Shown here one piece after another: positions 53,273-62,862 of a DNA stretch of 64,000 nt (position 1 is its first letter; every line of letters begins with the position of its first letter). Made by a program: the position numbers and the translations under genes. The stretch covers positions 285,537-349,536 of the forward strand of contig NZ_FZOC01000004.1 of the NCBI RefSeq assembly GCF_900188225.1. The letters run 5' to 3'. This stretch comes from Humidesulfovibrio mexicanus. GTDB lineage: Bacteria > Desulfobacterota > Desulfovibrionia > Desulfovibrionales > Desulfovibrionaceae. Below the pieces are notes generated by a model, which was not told where the DNA came from, searched no databases, and saw only the letters and a program-made list of their open reading frames with translations.

Positions 53273-54385
53273 CTACTGGACGCTGCCCACCACGCCTTCG
53301 ACGAACCAGGTCATGCCGAGAAGCTCCTTGTCCTCGGCCTTGACCCCGGCGGGAATCTTGACCTGCCCGGCCTGGTCCTTGATGGGGCCGACGAAGATCG
53401 TGTCCTCGCCGCGGACGAGTTCGGCCTTCTTGGCCAGCACCTTGTCCTGAACGTCCTTGGGCACCATGGCGCCAAAGGGGGCGATGTCCACCACGCCCTT
53501 GTCCATGCCCCACCAGAGGGACCGCTCACCGGTCCACTTGCCCGCGCGCAGTTCCTGCATCATGGCCTCGTACAGCGGGGTCCAGTTCCACACCGCGGCG
53601 GTAAGGTGCGCCTTGGGCGCAAAGGCGGACATGTCGGAATTGTAGCCGATGGAGTACTTGCCGCGCTCCTGGGCGGCCTCCTGCGGGCCGGGGGAGTCCT
53701 GGTGCTGGGCGATGACGTCGCAGCCCACGTCCAGCAGGCTTACGGCGGCGTCCTTCTCCAGGGCGGGATCGAACCAGGTCTTGGTCCACACCACGCGCAC
53801 CTGGGCCTTGGGGTTCACGCTGCGCACGCCAAGGGTGAAGGCGTTGATGCCGCGGATGACCTCCGGGATGGGGAAGGCGGCCACATAGCCGATGACGCCG
53901 CCCTTGGTCATGAATCCGGCCGTCATGCCGGTGAGATAGCGGGCCTGGTAAATGCGGCCGAAGTAGTTGGACATGTTCGCCGAAGCCTTGAAGCCCGAGC
54001 AATGCATGAACTTCACGTTGGGAAAGTCCTTGGCCACCTTCATCATGGGATCCATGAACCCGAAGCTGGTGGCGAAGACCATGTCGTAGCCGCCACGCGC
54101 CATGTTCTCGATGACGCGCTCGGCGTCGGCCCCGTCCTTCACGGACTCCACGAACGCGGTCTTGACGCCGCCTTTCGCTTCAAGCGCCTTGCGGGCCTGG
54201 TCGTGGGCCCAGGCGTAGCCGGCGTCGCCCACGGGCGAGGGATAGACGAAGCCGATCTTGAGCTCGCCGGTCTTGGGGGCGTCTGCGGCGGGGGCCGCAG
54301 CCTTGTCGGACGCGTTGTCGCAGCCGGCCAGGGCCAGCGTCAGGGTCAACGCCAGGGCACCTGCGGTGCGCAGCCAATTCTTCAT
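53273..54385 (-). CDS. BMP-family nucleoside-binding lipoprotein
   Basis: The 370-residue protein starts MKNWLRTAGALALTLTLALA with the lipobox LAGC, so it is a lipid-anchored binding protein. The fold is the BMP/PnrA purine-nucleoside-binding type: ELKIGFVYPSPVGDAGYAWA, DMVFATSFGFMDPMMKVAKD, GRIYQARYLTGMTAGFMTKG and GCDVIAQHQDSPGPQEAA. Such proteins bind guanosine, inosine and related nucleosides. It leads the transporter genes, and a phosphoribosyltransferase lies 117 bases upstream on the same strand, consistent with purine salvage. Confidence 0.93.
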   Translation of the reverse strand: MKNWLRTAGALALTLTLALAGCDNASDKAAAPAADAPKTGELKIGFVYPSPVGDAGYAWAHDQARKALEAKGGVKTAFVESVKDGADAERVIENMARGGYDMVFATSFGFMDPMMKVAKDFPNVKFMHCSGFKASANMSNYFGRIYQARYLTGMTAGFMTKGGVIGYVAAFPIPEVIRGINAFTLGVRSVNPKAQVRVVWTKTWFDPALEKDAAVSLLDVGCDVIAQHQDSPGPQEAAQERGKYSIGYNSDMSAFAPKAHLTAAVWNWTPLYEAMMQELRAGKWTGERSLWWGMDKGVVDIAPFGAMVPKDVQDKVLAKKAELVRGEDTIFVGPIKDQAGQVKIPAGVKAEDKELLGMTWFVEGVVGSVQ

Positions 54386-54502
54386 CTCGTTTCCTCCGGT
54401 CGGCCCGGAAGGCGTCCGGGCGGCGTCAAATGGTGCACGTTCAGAGCCGGAGCGATCCGGCTTCGCATTGTCCTGCTCCCCCGCGCGCGGCGGGGCGAAA
54501 CA

Positions 54503-54985
54503 TCATTCCCCGCGCTTGGCGATGGGCTGCACGAACTGGGGGGTGGAATCCCAGGGAAAAAGAATCCACGTGTCCTGGCTCACCTCGGCCACGCAGTCGT
54601 CCACCAGGGGACGGCCCGCGGGCTTTGCATACACTGTGGCGAAAAAGGCCCTGGGGTACAGCGAGCGCACGAGGCGCGCCGTGCTGCCGGTATCCACAAG
54701 GTCGTCCACCACGAGCCAGCCCTCGCCGTCGCCCTCCGGGCGCTTGATGGCGCTGGCCTCGCCCTGGCGCTGCCAGTCGTAGCTGGTCACGCAGATGGTG
54801 TCGATGAGGCGGATGTCCAGTTCGCGCGCAAGGATGGCTGCGGGCGTAAGCCCGCCGCGCGTCACCGCGTAGATTCCCCGCCAGGGGCCACGGTCCACCA
54901 GCCGCAGGGCCAGGGCGCGGCAGTCCGCCTGGAGCTGTTCCCAGCTCACGGGGTGAACCTTGCGGTAGGGATTCGTCTCGTCCAC
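54503..54985 (-). CDS. gpt: Xanthine/guanine phosphoribosyltransferase
   Basis: The 160-residue protein converts xanthine or guanine with PRPP to the nucleotide. The PRPP-binding motif is WLVVDDLVDTGSTARLV. The N-terminal AVTRGGLTPAAILARELDIR fits the loop of Gpt-type PRTases. The GTG at 54985 was chosen because GAGG lies before it and the segment NPYRKVHPVSWEQL starts the family. Together with the BMP transporter and guaBA elsewhere in the window it completes guanine-nucleotide supply from outside and inside. Confidence 0.93.
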   Translation of the reverse strand: MDETNPYRKVHPVSWEQLQADCRALALRLVDRGPWRGIYAVTRGGLTPAAILARELDIRLIDTICVTSYDWQRQGEASAIKRPEGDGEGWLVVDDLVDTGSTARLVRSLYPRAFFATVYAKPAGRPLVDDCVAEVSQDTWILFPWDSTPQFVQPIAKRGE

Positions 54986-55095
54986 GGATGCCTCGCGCCT
55001 GCGACTTGCGTTGGAAGGCAGGTTCCATATCCCAGAGCGCCTTCGGGGGCAAGCCCCGGCCATCTGAGAAAGAAAAAGCCCTTACTGCAATCGTA

Positions 55096-56061
55096 TCAGC
55101 ACATTGCGCCGAAGCCCTCCAGACGCTGCGCGGCGTATTGCGCCGCGCCGTACAGCCCGGCGTCCTGGTTCAGGTTCAAAAACACCGGCATACGGGCAAG
55201 CAGTTCCGAATGCGAGGGCGAAGCGCGAAATTCATCCAAAAAGGCGGGGTGGCGCACCAGCTCCGGGTTGCGGCCGGAGACTCCGCCCGTGATGTACACC
55301 CCGCCCGTGGCCAGGACATACAACGCATAGTTGCGCGCCGCCCGGCCATAGAACCGCGCGAACCGCTCCACCACCTCCGGGACCTGGGGCAGGGCGGCTG
55401 CGGCCTCGCGCGGGGTGGCCCGGACGCCGGACAGATAGCTGTAAAGCCGCGCCAACCCTCCCCCGGTGACGATGGCGTCGCCATGGCAGTAGGCCAGACC
55501 GGTTTCTTCGCGCACCCACAGGCCGTAGGCGTGCTCCCAGTCGTGCACAAAGGGGAAGGCCGCGTGCCCGGCCTCGGAAGGCACGGCCAGCGCGCCACGG
55601 CCAAAACGCACCAAAGCGCAGTGCCCCAGGCCGGTGCCCGCCCCGATGACCGCGACCGCCCCTTCCGGGTCCACGTTGCCGGGCTGCAGGGCCTCGACTC
55701 CCTCCATGGCCCCGCACCGGCAGGCATGGGCCTGGGCGGCGAAATCGTTTATGAGCTCGCTGTCGCCGAACCCCGCGCGGGCCGCATCGGCCAGGTCGAT
55801 GCTCCAGGGGATGTTGGGGGGCTGGCAGAACCCCTGGCGCACCGGGCCGGGAACGGCCAGCACGGCCAGATGGCACTCTTGCGGGCCAAAGGGCCGGGGC
55901 CGGGAGAAGAGCCGGACGAGCAGCTCCGCAAAGGAGCCGACCTCGGCCGTTTTCAGCCTGGCGATGTCCAACAGGCGCGGGGCGTCCGCGTCCGGGGGAA
56001 GCTCGAAAAAGCCCATGCGGCAGTTGGTGCCGCCCATGTCCGCCGCAAGAATCCGCCGCAC
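55096..56061 (-). CDS. glk: Glucokinase
   Basis: The 321-residue protein is a Glk-type (not ROK) hexokinase. It has the phosphate loop AADMGGTNCRMGFF at the start, the catalytic Asp in ELINDFAAQAHAC, AVIGAGTGLGHCAL, the segment EAGHAAFPFVHDWEHAYGLW and YITGGVSGRNPELV near the end. It starts at a GTG with GGGAGGGACT before it. It makes glucose 6-phosphate from glucose released inside the cell or imported; no sugar transporter is next to it. Confidence 0.92.
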   Translation of the reverse strand: MRRILAADMGGTNCRMGFFELPPDADAPRLLDIARLKTAEVGSFAELLVRLFSRPRPFGPQECHLAVLAVPGPVRQGFCQPPNIPWSIDLADAARAGFGDSELINDFAAQAHACRCGAMEGVEALQPGNVDPEGAVAVIGAGTGLGHCALVRFGRGALAVPSEAGHAAFPFVHDWEHAYGLWVREETGLAYCHGDAIVTGGGLARLYSYLSGVRATPREAAAALPQVPEVVERFARFYGRAARNYALYVLATGGVYITGGVSGRNPELVRHPAFLDEFRASPSHSELLARMPVFLNLNQDAGLYGAAQYAAQRLEGFGAMC

Positions 56062-56126
56062 AGTCCCTCCCCAGCGGTCAGCGCCGCTTGAAAACCCCTA
56101 CAGCATCGGCGGACAAACGCAACGCC

Positions 56127-59123
56127 CTAGGGCACATTCTCCCAGCGCACGGCCGCGCCGGACTCCACAAGCGCCAGGGCCTCATCAAGCCCCATGGGCC
56201 GGGCGAACAGGTAGCCCTGGCCGTAGCGGCAGCCAAGCTCCCGCAGGAAGCCCAACTGCTCCGGCGTCTCCACGCCCTCGGCCACGACCTTGAGCCCCAG
56301 GCCAGCGCCCAGGGTCACCAGGCTGCGCACGATGGCCTCGCTGCCGGGATCCACCTCCGGCAGAGACAGCCCGGCCACAAAGCCCTTGTCGATCTTGATC
56401 GTGTCGACGCTGAAGCGCTGGATGTAGGACAGGGAGGCGTAGCCGGTGCCGAAGTCGTCGATGCACAGCCCCAGCCCCAGATCGCGCAGCTTGGCCGCCA
56501 CCTCGCGGGCGCTGGCGAGGTTGTCCAACAGCACGCTCTCGGTGATCTCCAGCGCAAGGTCCGAGGCCTTGGCTCCGCTGGCGCGGATGCTCTGCTCCAG
56601 ATGCCCCACCAGCAGCGGATTGCGGAAATGCTTGGCCGAAAGGTTGACGTTGGTGACAAAGGCCGCTCCAGGGGCGACGCGCCGCAAAACGGCCATGAAC
56701 CGGCGCGAAACCTTGCACGCCTGGGCGAACACCCAGTGGTCCAGGGGGTAGATGATGCCCGTCTCCTCGGCAAGCGGGATGAACTCCGCCGGGGGGATGT
56801 GACGGCCGTTGTCGCGCTGCCAGCGCACCAGGGTCTCGAAACCGGCCAGGCGGCGCTCCTGAATGTCCACCAAAGGCTGGAACGCCAGCGTCAGACTGCC
56901 CTGCCCCACCGCCCGCCTGAGCTCGATCTCCATCTCCATGAGTTCCTGGGCCTGGTGGTGCATCCGCTTGTTGAACACCTTGAAGCGGCTCTTGCCCTGC
57001 GCCTTGGCGTGGTACATGGCGGTGTCGGCGTCGCGCAGCAGGGCTTCGGGCCGTTCGTAAGCCCCGGTATGCAACACGATGCCTAGGCTTCCGGAGGTGG
57101 TCACCTCGCGTCCGTCCAGCTCCAGCGGCCGGGCAAGCTCGTCCAGCACGCGGCGCGAAAAGCGGATGGCGTCGCGCGGGGCGGTCAAGTCCTCCAGCAG
57201 GATGGCGAACTCGTCGCCGCCGAAGCGGGCCACGGTGTCGGTGCTGCGGGCGCAGGCCACCAGCGCGCCGCTCACGTGGCGCAGCAGCTTGTCGCCGATG
57301 TCGTGGCCCAGGCTGTCGTTGATGATCTTGAAGCGGTCCAGGTCCATGTACAGGACGGCGAAGCGGAAGTCCGCGCGGCGCCGGGCGCGGTCCATGGCCA
57401 TGCGCAGGTGGTCAAGGAACAGCAGCCGATTGGGCAGCCCAGTGAGGGGATCGTGGAAGGCCTGGTGCAGCAGCCGCCCTTCGGCCTCCTTGCGCAGGGT
57501 GATGTCCTCAACAAAACCTTCATAGTGCAGGGTCTTTCCGGCCAGGTCCACCACCTTGCGGGCATTTTCGGAAACCCAGATGATCCGGCCGCTCTTGCGG
57601 CGCACCTGGGATTCGAAGGCCTTGACCTCGCTGTCGCGCTCCATGGCGTCCAGAAAGGCCTGCCGCCGCCCGGGCTCCAGGTAGGGGCTGTGTTCCGAAA
57701 GGTAGACCACCAGCTCCTCTGGCGAGGCGAAGCCCATGATGGCCGCCATGGCCGGGTTCGCCGAAAGATAGCGCCCCTCGGGCGAAATTTGGAAAATCCC
57801 CTCCACCGCGTTCTCGAAGATTCCACGGAACTTGGATTCTGCGCGGCGCAGGGCGTCGCCCACCACCTTGCGTTCGGCCACCTCGATCTTGAGCTGGGTG
57901 TTGGTGCGCGAAAGCTCGCGGGTGCGTTCGGCCACCATGCGTTCCAAAAGCGCCCGCGACTCCTCGCGCTCGCGCTCCTGCCGACGGGCCTCGGTCACGT
58001 CGCGCAGGATGCAGACGCTCGCCGCACCGCCGGTCAGGGGCACGCGGGCCACGGTGATCTCCACCGGGAAGCTCTGGCCGTCGCCCCGGCGCGCCAGCAC
58101 CTCGGTCAGGCGGGCAGGGGTGGAGTCCAAGACCGCGTCCGCTTCGCCGGGGGCATCGTCCTCCTCGGCCTGCGCGGCCACGCGGCCGACGCCCGCGCCG
58201 AACACCTCCTCGCAGACCCGGCCAGTGTAGTCGGCGTTCTCCAGCCCGAAGATGCGCAGCAACGCGGCGTTGTGTTTCAGAATGCGCCCCTTGCGCGCCA
58301 CCAGCAGGCCATCGCCGATGTTGCCCACGATGGCCGAAAGCGAGCCCAGGGCGTCCTTGAGTTCGCGCGTGGCCTCGGCAACGCTCTGCTCCAGCTGGGT
58401 CACATGCCCGGCGATCTGCCCGGCCATGCCGCGCATGGCCTCGGCCAGGGCGCCGATCTCGTCTCCGGAGCGCACCTCACAGTCGCTGGAAAAGTCGTGG
58501 GCGGCCACCCGTTGTGCGTACGCAGCCAGGCTGGCCAGCTTTGCGGCGATGTTGCGGATGAACAGAAAGGCCACGGCGAGGCAGACCATGAACACGGCCA
58601 GGGTCAGCAGATGCTGCCGCAGGATGGCCGAAGCCATGGCGTCCTTGATGGGCGCGGTGCTCATGCCGATGTGCACGAAGCCCGCGCGGCCGCCCAGCAC
58701 GGGCTGGACCACGTGAATGACTTCCGCCCCGTCCTCCAGGGCCAGGGTGCGAATCTCCGGCTTGAGGCTTCCGTTCTCCCCGGGCCGCATGGCGGCCATG
58801 AGCCCGCGCACCGTGTCGGGCACTCCGGGGGTGAAGGTGTGGGCCACCACGTCGCCCTGGGAATCGACCACGGCGATGTAGGACAGGTCCCCCATCTCCT
58901 GGTGCTGGTCGATGGCGGCCTGGATGTTGCCCGCGCTGCGCTCCAGCAAGAGATCGGTATTGCCGTCGGCGATGCTGCGGGCCAGGGCCAGGGCGCGGGC
59001 CTTGTATTCATTTTCAAGGGCCTGGGCGATCTCACGCGAGGAGAGCAGGGCCGTGGCCGTGGCCATGACGCCGAACACCACCATGAGGAACAGCAGCAGG
59101 CGCGTGAGCAGGCGGCCCTTCAT
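56127..59123 (-). CDS. Membrane GGDEF/EAL cyclic di-GMP enzyme with PAS domains
   Basis: The 998-residue protein has two membrane segments (about 8-26 and 171-189) enclosing a periplasmic sensor, a HAMP (190-245), a PAS (about 260-380), a coiled coil (380-430), a second PAS with PAC (430-550), GGDEF (550-715) and EAL (735-985). GGDEF is intact at 635-639, with the inhibitory RSTD site before it (626-629). The EAL motif reads ETL (763-765), but DDFGTGYASL and the rest of the phosphodiesterase core are present. It starts with ATG overlapping the upstream binding-protein gene (ATGA). It should make and perhaps degrade cyclic di-GMP in response to a signal. Confidence 0.93.
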   Translation of the reverse strand: MKGRLLTRLLLFLMVVFGVMATATALLSSREIAQALENEYKARALALARSIADGNTDLLLERSAGNIQAAIDQHQEMGDLSYIAVVDSQGDVVAHTFTPGVPDTVRGLMAAMRPGENGSLKPEIRTLALEDGAEVIHVVQPVLGGRAGFVHIGMSTAPIKDAMASAILRQHLLTLAVFMVCLAVAFLFIRNIAAKLASLAAYAQRVAAHDFSSDCEVRSGDEIGALAEAMRGMAGQIAGHVTQLEQSVAEATRELKDALGSLSAIVGNIGDGLLVARKGRILKHNAALLRIFGLENADYTGRVCEEVFGAGVGRVAAQAEEDDAPGEADAVLDSTPARLTEVLARRGDGQSFPVEITVARVPLTGGAASVCILRDVTEARRQEREREESRALLERMVAERTRELSRTNTQLKIEVAERKVVGDALRRAESKFRGIFENAVEGIFQISPEGRYLSANPAMAAIMGFASPEELVVYLSEHSPYLEPGRRQAFLDAMERDSEVKAFESQVRRKSGRIIWVSENARKVVDLAGKTLHYEGFVEDITLRKEAEGRLLHQAFHDPLTGLPNRLLFLDHLRMAMDRARRRADFRFAVLYMDLDRFKIINDSLGHDIGDKLLRHVSGALVACARSTDTVARFGGDEFAILLEDLTAPRDAIRFSRRVLDELARPLELDGREVTTSGSLGIVLHTGAYERPEALLRDADTAMYHAKAQGKSRFKVFNKRMHHQAQELMEMEIELRRAVGQGSLTLAFQPLVDIQERRLAGFETLVRWQRDNGRHIPPAEFIPLAEETGIIYPLDHWVFAQACKVSRRFMAVLRRVAPGAAFVTNVNLSAKHFRNPLLVGHLEQSIRASGAKASDLALEITESVLLDNLASAREVAAKLRDLGLGLCIDDFGTGYASLSYIQRFSVDTIKIDKGFVAGLSLPEVDPGSEAIVRSLVTLGAGLGLKVVAEGVETPEQLGFLRELGCRYGQGYLFARPMGLDEALALVESGAAVRWENVP

Positions 59124-60499
59124 CGCGTGGCTCCCTGCCCGGGGTGGGCGGCGGACCGGGCATCGCCCCCGGCCAGATGCGGAACGGGGACCGGCCCGCG
59201 CCAGGCCAGCTTCGGATCAATGCAGTCCACGCCCTTGAAGCGGCCGTCCTGGAAAACCGTCAGGTAGGTGCGCCGGAGCCCCTGCCCCGGACCGGAACGC
59301 AGGTCCACCTTCGCGTCCAGGCCCAAATCCACCGGGCCGAGCGACAGGAAGGCCTCGCGCAGACGCTGCCGCGAGGGCGCGTCGCCCATGCGCGCCACGG
59401 CCTCGGACAGGGCCATGCCCGCCAGAAACCCCTCAAAGCCGACAAAGCTCAAGCGATGCGGCACATACTCGTCCGGGGTGAGCTGCGGCGGCCGCGTGGC
59501 CTTGAGCCGGGACATGGCCTCGCGGTAGGCGCGCGCGGCCGGGAGGCGCGCATCCTCGTAGCAGGGCACGGCCTGCGAGAACACCAACCCGGAGAGCAGA
59601 TTCCGCCTGGATTGTTTCTCCTGCGAAAGCAAGAATCTGGCTATATTATCGGCATCGGCGAAGGAAAGGGTGGCGGCCACGCCGGAATAGCCCGCGCCGC
59701 GCAGATCGCGCACAAAGGCCGCGCAGGCCGGGGCGGTGCCCACGGTGACGACCGCGTCCGGGCGCCCCTTGCGGATCATCTCCACCTCGCGCCGGAAGTC
59801 CTGGCCGAAGCCGGCCCCGCGCCTGTAGGTGGCCTCGGAAACGATGCGCAGGCCACGGGCGGCCAAGGCCCGGCGCACCCCGTCCCAGCCGTTGCGGCCG
59901 TAAACGTCGGCCTGGTGGAACACGGCCATGCGCCTGCGTCCGCTGGCATACAGCGCCGCCACCAGATTGTGCGTCTCCTCCAGATAGGAGGCGCGCAGAT
60001 TGTACACGCCCTGGCGGTTGGCCTGGCTGCGCAGCATGTCCGCCCCGGTGAGGGGAAAGAGCAGCAGCATGGACGAGGTCCGGTAGTGCCTGACCAGCGG
60101 CAGCACCCGCGCCGTGGTGGGCGTGCCCACATAGCCCAAAAGCGCGAACACGCGGTCCTGCTCCACAAAGGCGATGGTGTTGCGCATGGCCGTGGCAGGA
60201 TCGTAGGCGTCGTCGCGCGGGGAGAGGGAGAGCCGCCAGCCCCCGGCACCGCCCTGGGCGTTCACCTGCTCGAAAGCGGCCAGAAGTCCCCGGTGATATT
60301 CCATGCCAAGCCCCCGCGCCGGGCCGCTGAACGCGGCCGACATGCCGAAGACCAGTTCGCCTCCGGCCAGCGCCGCCTGCGCCCACAGGCACAGGACAAG
60401 ACAGAGCGCGCCGACGCTTGCCAGGCGAGACCAGACGGTCGCGACCGTCAACCGTTCAGGGCCGGTGCGGCGTGGGGGGATTGGACGCAGTTCGGGCAT
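59120..60499 (-). CDS. Periplasmic binding protein coupled to the GGDEF/EAL gene
   Basis: The 459-residue protein has a long N-terminus before a Sec-type signal (about 20-45, ending in AQAALA), then a type-I periplasmic binding fold (Peripla_BP_6): LVFGMSAAFSGPARGLGMEY, the segment RDDAYDPATAMRNTIAFV, ALLGYVGTPTTARVLPLVRH and RMAVFHQADVYGRNGWDGVR. Close relatives feed amide or amino acid ABC transporters, but none is nearby. Its stop overlaps the start of the GGDEF/EAL gene by four bases, so it is most likely the ligand receptor for that membrane enzyme. Confidence 0.88.
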   Translation of the reverse strand: MPELRPIPPRRTGPERLTVATVWSRLASVGALCLVLCLWAQAALAGGELVFGMSAAFSGPARGLGMEYHRGLLAAFEQVNAQGGAGGWRLSLSPRDDAYDPATAMRNTIAFVEQDRVFALLGYVGTPTTARVLPLVRHYRTSSMLLLFPLTGADMLRSQANRQGVYNLRASYLEETHNLVAALYASGRRRMAVFHQADVYGRNGWDGVRRALAARGLRIVSEATYRRGAGFGQDFRREVEMIRKGRPDAVVTVGTAPACAAFVRDLRGAGYSGVAATLSFADADNIARFLLSQEKQSRRNLLSGLVFSQAVPCYEDARLPAARAYREAMSRLKATRPPQLTPDEYVPHRLSFVGFEGFLAGMALSEAVARMGDAPSRQRLREAFLSLGPVDLGLDAKVDLRSGPGQGLRRTYLTVFQDGRFKGVDCIDPKLAWRGPVPVPHLAGGDARSAAHPGQGATR

Positions 60500-60587
60500 G
60501 GCATCCTGCAGGTACGGCGGCGGCTCGACATCGTTACAATGAACCTGCCTGAATCATGCCCGAATTTCGACAAAAATCAATGCTTCA

Positions 60588-61340
60588 TCACAATTTTTCC
60601 CCATTGGCGGCCCGCGCCGCCACCCCGCGCACCTGGCGGCAAATGCCCATGAGCAGGTTGAACTCGTTCCTGCGCAACCGAAAGCGGGAGAAAAAGCGCC
60701 GCACCGGCAGCATCCAGTACTCCGGGTTCTGGTCCTTCAGAAAATCTATGGAAACGAGGGCCTCGCGCATGTTGTCAAACAGCGCCTGCCGCTCCTCGAA
60801 ACTGGCGTCGCGCTCGATGGGCGGCCCCTTGGGCGCAAAGGGCCGGTCCAGGGCCTGCGTGTGGCATTCGTAGAGGAAAACGAGCACCGCCTGGGACAGG
60901 TTGAAGGAGGTGCACTCCGGGCTGGCCGGAATCATGGCCAGCTGGTCGCACAGGCGGGTCTCCTCGTTGGTCAGGCCGCGGTCCTCCGGGCCGAAGACGA
61001 TGGCGGCGGATCCGCCGTCCTCCAGGCGGGCAAGGATTTCCGGCGCGGCCTTGGCCGGGGTGAGCAGCCCCTTGCGCCAGCCGCCGGTGCGCGCCGTGGT
61101 GCCGATGACGAGGTTCGTTCCGGCCAGCGCCTCGGCCAGGGTGGGCACGATGCTGGCGCGCTCCAGGATGTGCCTGGCGTGCACCGTGGCCAGGGGGGCC
61201 GCGCGGTCGATCTCGTAGCCCTGCGGGTCCACAAGGATCAGTCGGCTGGCCCCCAGGTTCAGCATGGCGCGGGCCACGCTGCCCACGTTCTCGGCGTACT
61301 TGGGGCGGAAAAGCACCACTGCAAGCGCATCAAGCGTCAT
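60588..61340 (-). CDS. trmJ: TrmJ-like tRNA/rRNA 2'-O-methyltransferase
   Basis: The 250-residue protein belongs to the SpoU/TrmH knot family. Its three motifs are present: NVGSVARAMLNLG, AIVFGPEDRGLTNEE and SFNLSQAVLVFLYE. The length and the C-terminal helical extension fit TrmJ, which methylates the ribose at position 32 of tRNAs. The start ATG at 61340 gives MTLDALAVVLFRP. It is transcribed away from malic enzyme and lies 88 bases upstream of the binding-protein gene. Confidence 0.9.
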   Translation of the reverse strand: MTLDALAVVLFRPKYAENVGSVARAMLNLGASRLILVDPQGYEIDRAAPLATVHARHILERASIVPTLAEALAGTNLVIGTTARTGGWRKGLLTPAKAAPEILARLEDGGSAAIVFGPEDRGLTNEETRLCDQLAMIPASPECTSFNLSQAVLVFLYECHTQALDRPFAPKGPPIERDASFEERQALFDNMREALVSIDFLKDQNPEYWMLPVRRFFSRFRLRRNEFNLLMGICRQVRGVAARAANGEKL

Positions 61341-61475
61341 GTCGCCTCCCGGCGGGGCATGGTGCGCGGGGCGGACGACCCTTGACGCGGCCCATGCGGC
61401 AATCTAGTGTTCCGGGCCGTGCCGTGCAAGCGGCGCGAACCCCGGATGAACCCTTCAACCCAGACGGAGCATTCC

Positions 61476-62792
61476 ATGGCGCTGTATACCAAAGAAGAGG
61501 CCCTCAAGTACCATTCCATGAAACGGAAGGGCAAGCTTGAGGTGATCTCCATGAAGCCCTGCAAAACGCAGAAGCACCTGACCATGGCCTACAGCCCCGG
61601 CGTCGCCGAGGCCTGCCGCGCCATCCACGCGGACGTGGAGCAGGTATACGAATACACCAACAAGGGCAACCTGGTGGCCGTGGTCTCCAACGGCACGGCC
61701 GTGCTCGGCCTGGGCAACATCGGCCCCGAGGCCGGCAAGCCCGTCATGGAGGGCAAGGGCGTCCTCTTCAAGATCTTCGCCGACATCGACGTTTACGACC
61801 TGAACATCCGCGCCCTTGAGCCGGAAAAGGTCATCGACTTCTGCAAGATGCTGGAACCCACCTTCGGCGGCATCAACCTTGAGGACATCAAGGCCCCGGA
61901 GTGCTTCAAGATCGAGCAGACGCTCATCGGCGAAATGAACATTCCCGTGTTCCACGACGACCAGCACGGCACGGCCATCATCTCCGGCGCGGGCCTGCTG
62001 AACGCCCTGGACATCAGCGGCAAGAGCATCAAGAACATCCGCCTGGTGGTTTCCGGCGCGGGCGCGGCGGCCATCGCCACCAGCCGCTTCTACGAATCCA
62101 TGGGCCTGGACAAGAGCCAGATCTGGATGTTCGACTCGCGCGGGCTCATCCACAAGGGCCGCACGGACCTGAATCCCGAAAAGACCTACTACGCCCAGGA
62201 CAAGCCCTGCACGCTCGCCGAGGCCATGAGCGGGGCCGACGTGTTCCTGGGCCTCTCCGCCAAGGACATCCTGTCCCCGGAAATGGTCAAGAGCATGGGC
62301 AAGCACCCGGTGATCTTCGCCTGCGCCAACCCGGACCCGGAGATCGACTACGCCGTGGCCAAGGAGGCCCGGCCCGACTGCATCATGGCCACGGGCCGCT
62401 CGGACTATCCCAACCAGATCAACAACGTGCTGGGCTTCCCGTACATCTTCCGCGGCGCGCTCGACGTGCGCTCCAAGGTCATCAACGAGCAGATGAAGAT
62501 CGCCGCCGCCAACGCCCTGGCCAAGCTCGCCAAGGAGCCGGTGCCCGCCGAGGTCTGCGCCGCCTTCGGCGTCAAGGAGCTCACCTACGGGCTCGACTAC
62601 GTCATCCCCAAGGCCCTGGACCCGCGCGTGCTGGAGTCGGTCTCCCCGGCCGTGGCCGAGGCCGCCATGCGCTCCGGCGTGGCCCAGAACAGCCTGGACC
62701 TGGCCCAGTACAAGAAGGATTTGGCCGCCCGCATGACCGAGTCCAAGCGCCGCACCGCGCTTGTGGTCGACAGCTTCGGCTACGACCTCTAG
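61476..62792 (+). CDS. NAD-dependent malic enzyme
   Basis: The 438-residue protein decarboxylates malate to pyruvate. It has the short bacterial form, with [40 protein letters not shown], the metal-binding [11 protein letters not shown] and the nucleotide-binding [20 protein letters not shown], followed by [21 protein letters not shown] chose the ATG at 61476, which has ACGGAG seven bases before it; an ATG at 61446 would add ten residues. In sulfate reducers this enzyme links C4 acids to pyruvate. A strong terminator follows. Confidence 0.95.
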   Translation: MALYTKEEALKYHSMKRKGKLEVISMKPCKTQKHLTMAYSPGVAEACRAIHADVEQVYEYTNKGNLVAVVSNGTAVLGLGNIGPEAGKPVMEGKGVLFKIFADIDVYDLNIRALEPEKVIDFCKMLEPTFGGINLEDIKAPECFKIEQTLIGEMNIPVFHDDQHGTAIISGAGLLNALDISGKSIKNIRLVVSGAGAAAIATSRFYESMGLDKSQIWMFDSRGLIHKGRTDLNPEKTYYAQDKPCTLAEAMSGADVFLGLSAKDILSPEMVKSMGKHPVIFACANPDPEIDYAVAKEARPDCIMATGRSDYPNQINNVLGFPYIFRGALDVRSKVINEQMKIAAANALAKLAKEPVPAEVCAAFGVKELTYGLDYVIPKALDPRVLESVSPAVAEAAMRSGVAQNSLDLAQYKKDLAARMTESKRRTALVVDSFGYDL

Positions 62793-62816
62793 ATTCGGGC
62801 CACGCACGCCCCCCCC

Positions 62817-62846
62817 AAGGCCCGGAGGAGACTCCGGGCCTTTTTT
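62817..62846 (+). terminator. Terminator of the malic enzyme gene
   Basis: An 11-pair stem (62817-62827 with 62832-62842) with a GAGA tetraloop runs straight into six T. It is the strongest intrinsic terminator in the window, 24 bases after the stop. Confidence 0.95.
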
Positions 62847-62862
62847 GTGGCATACCGCAGCC

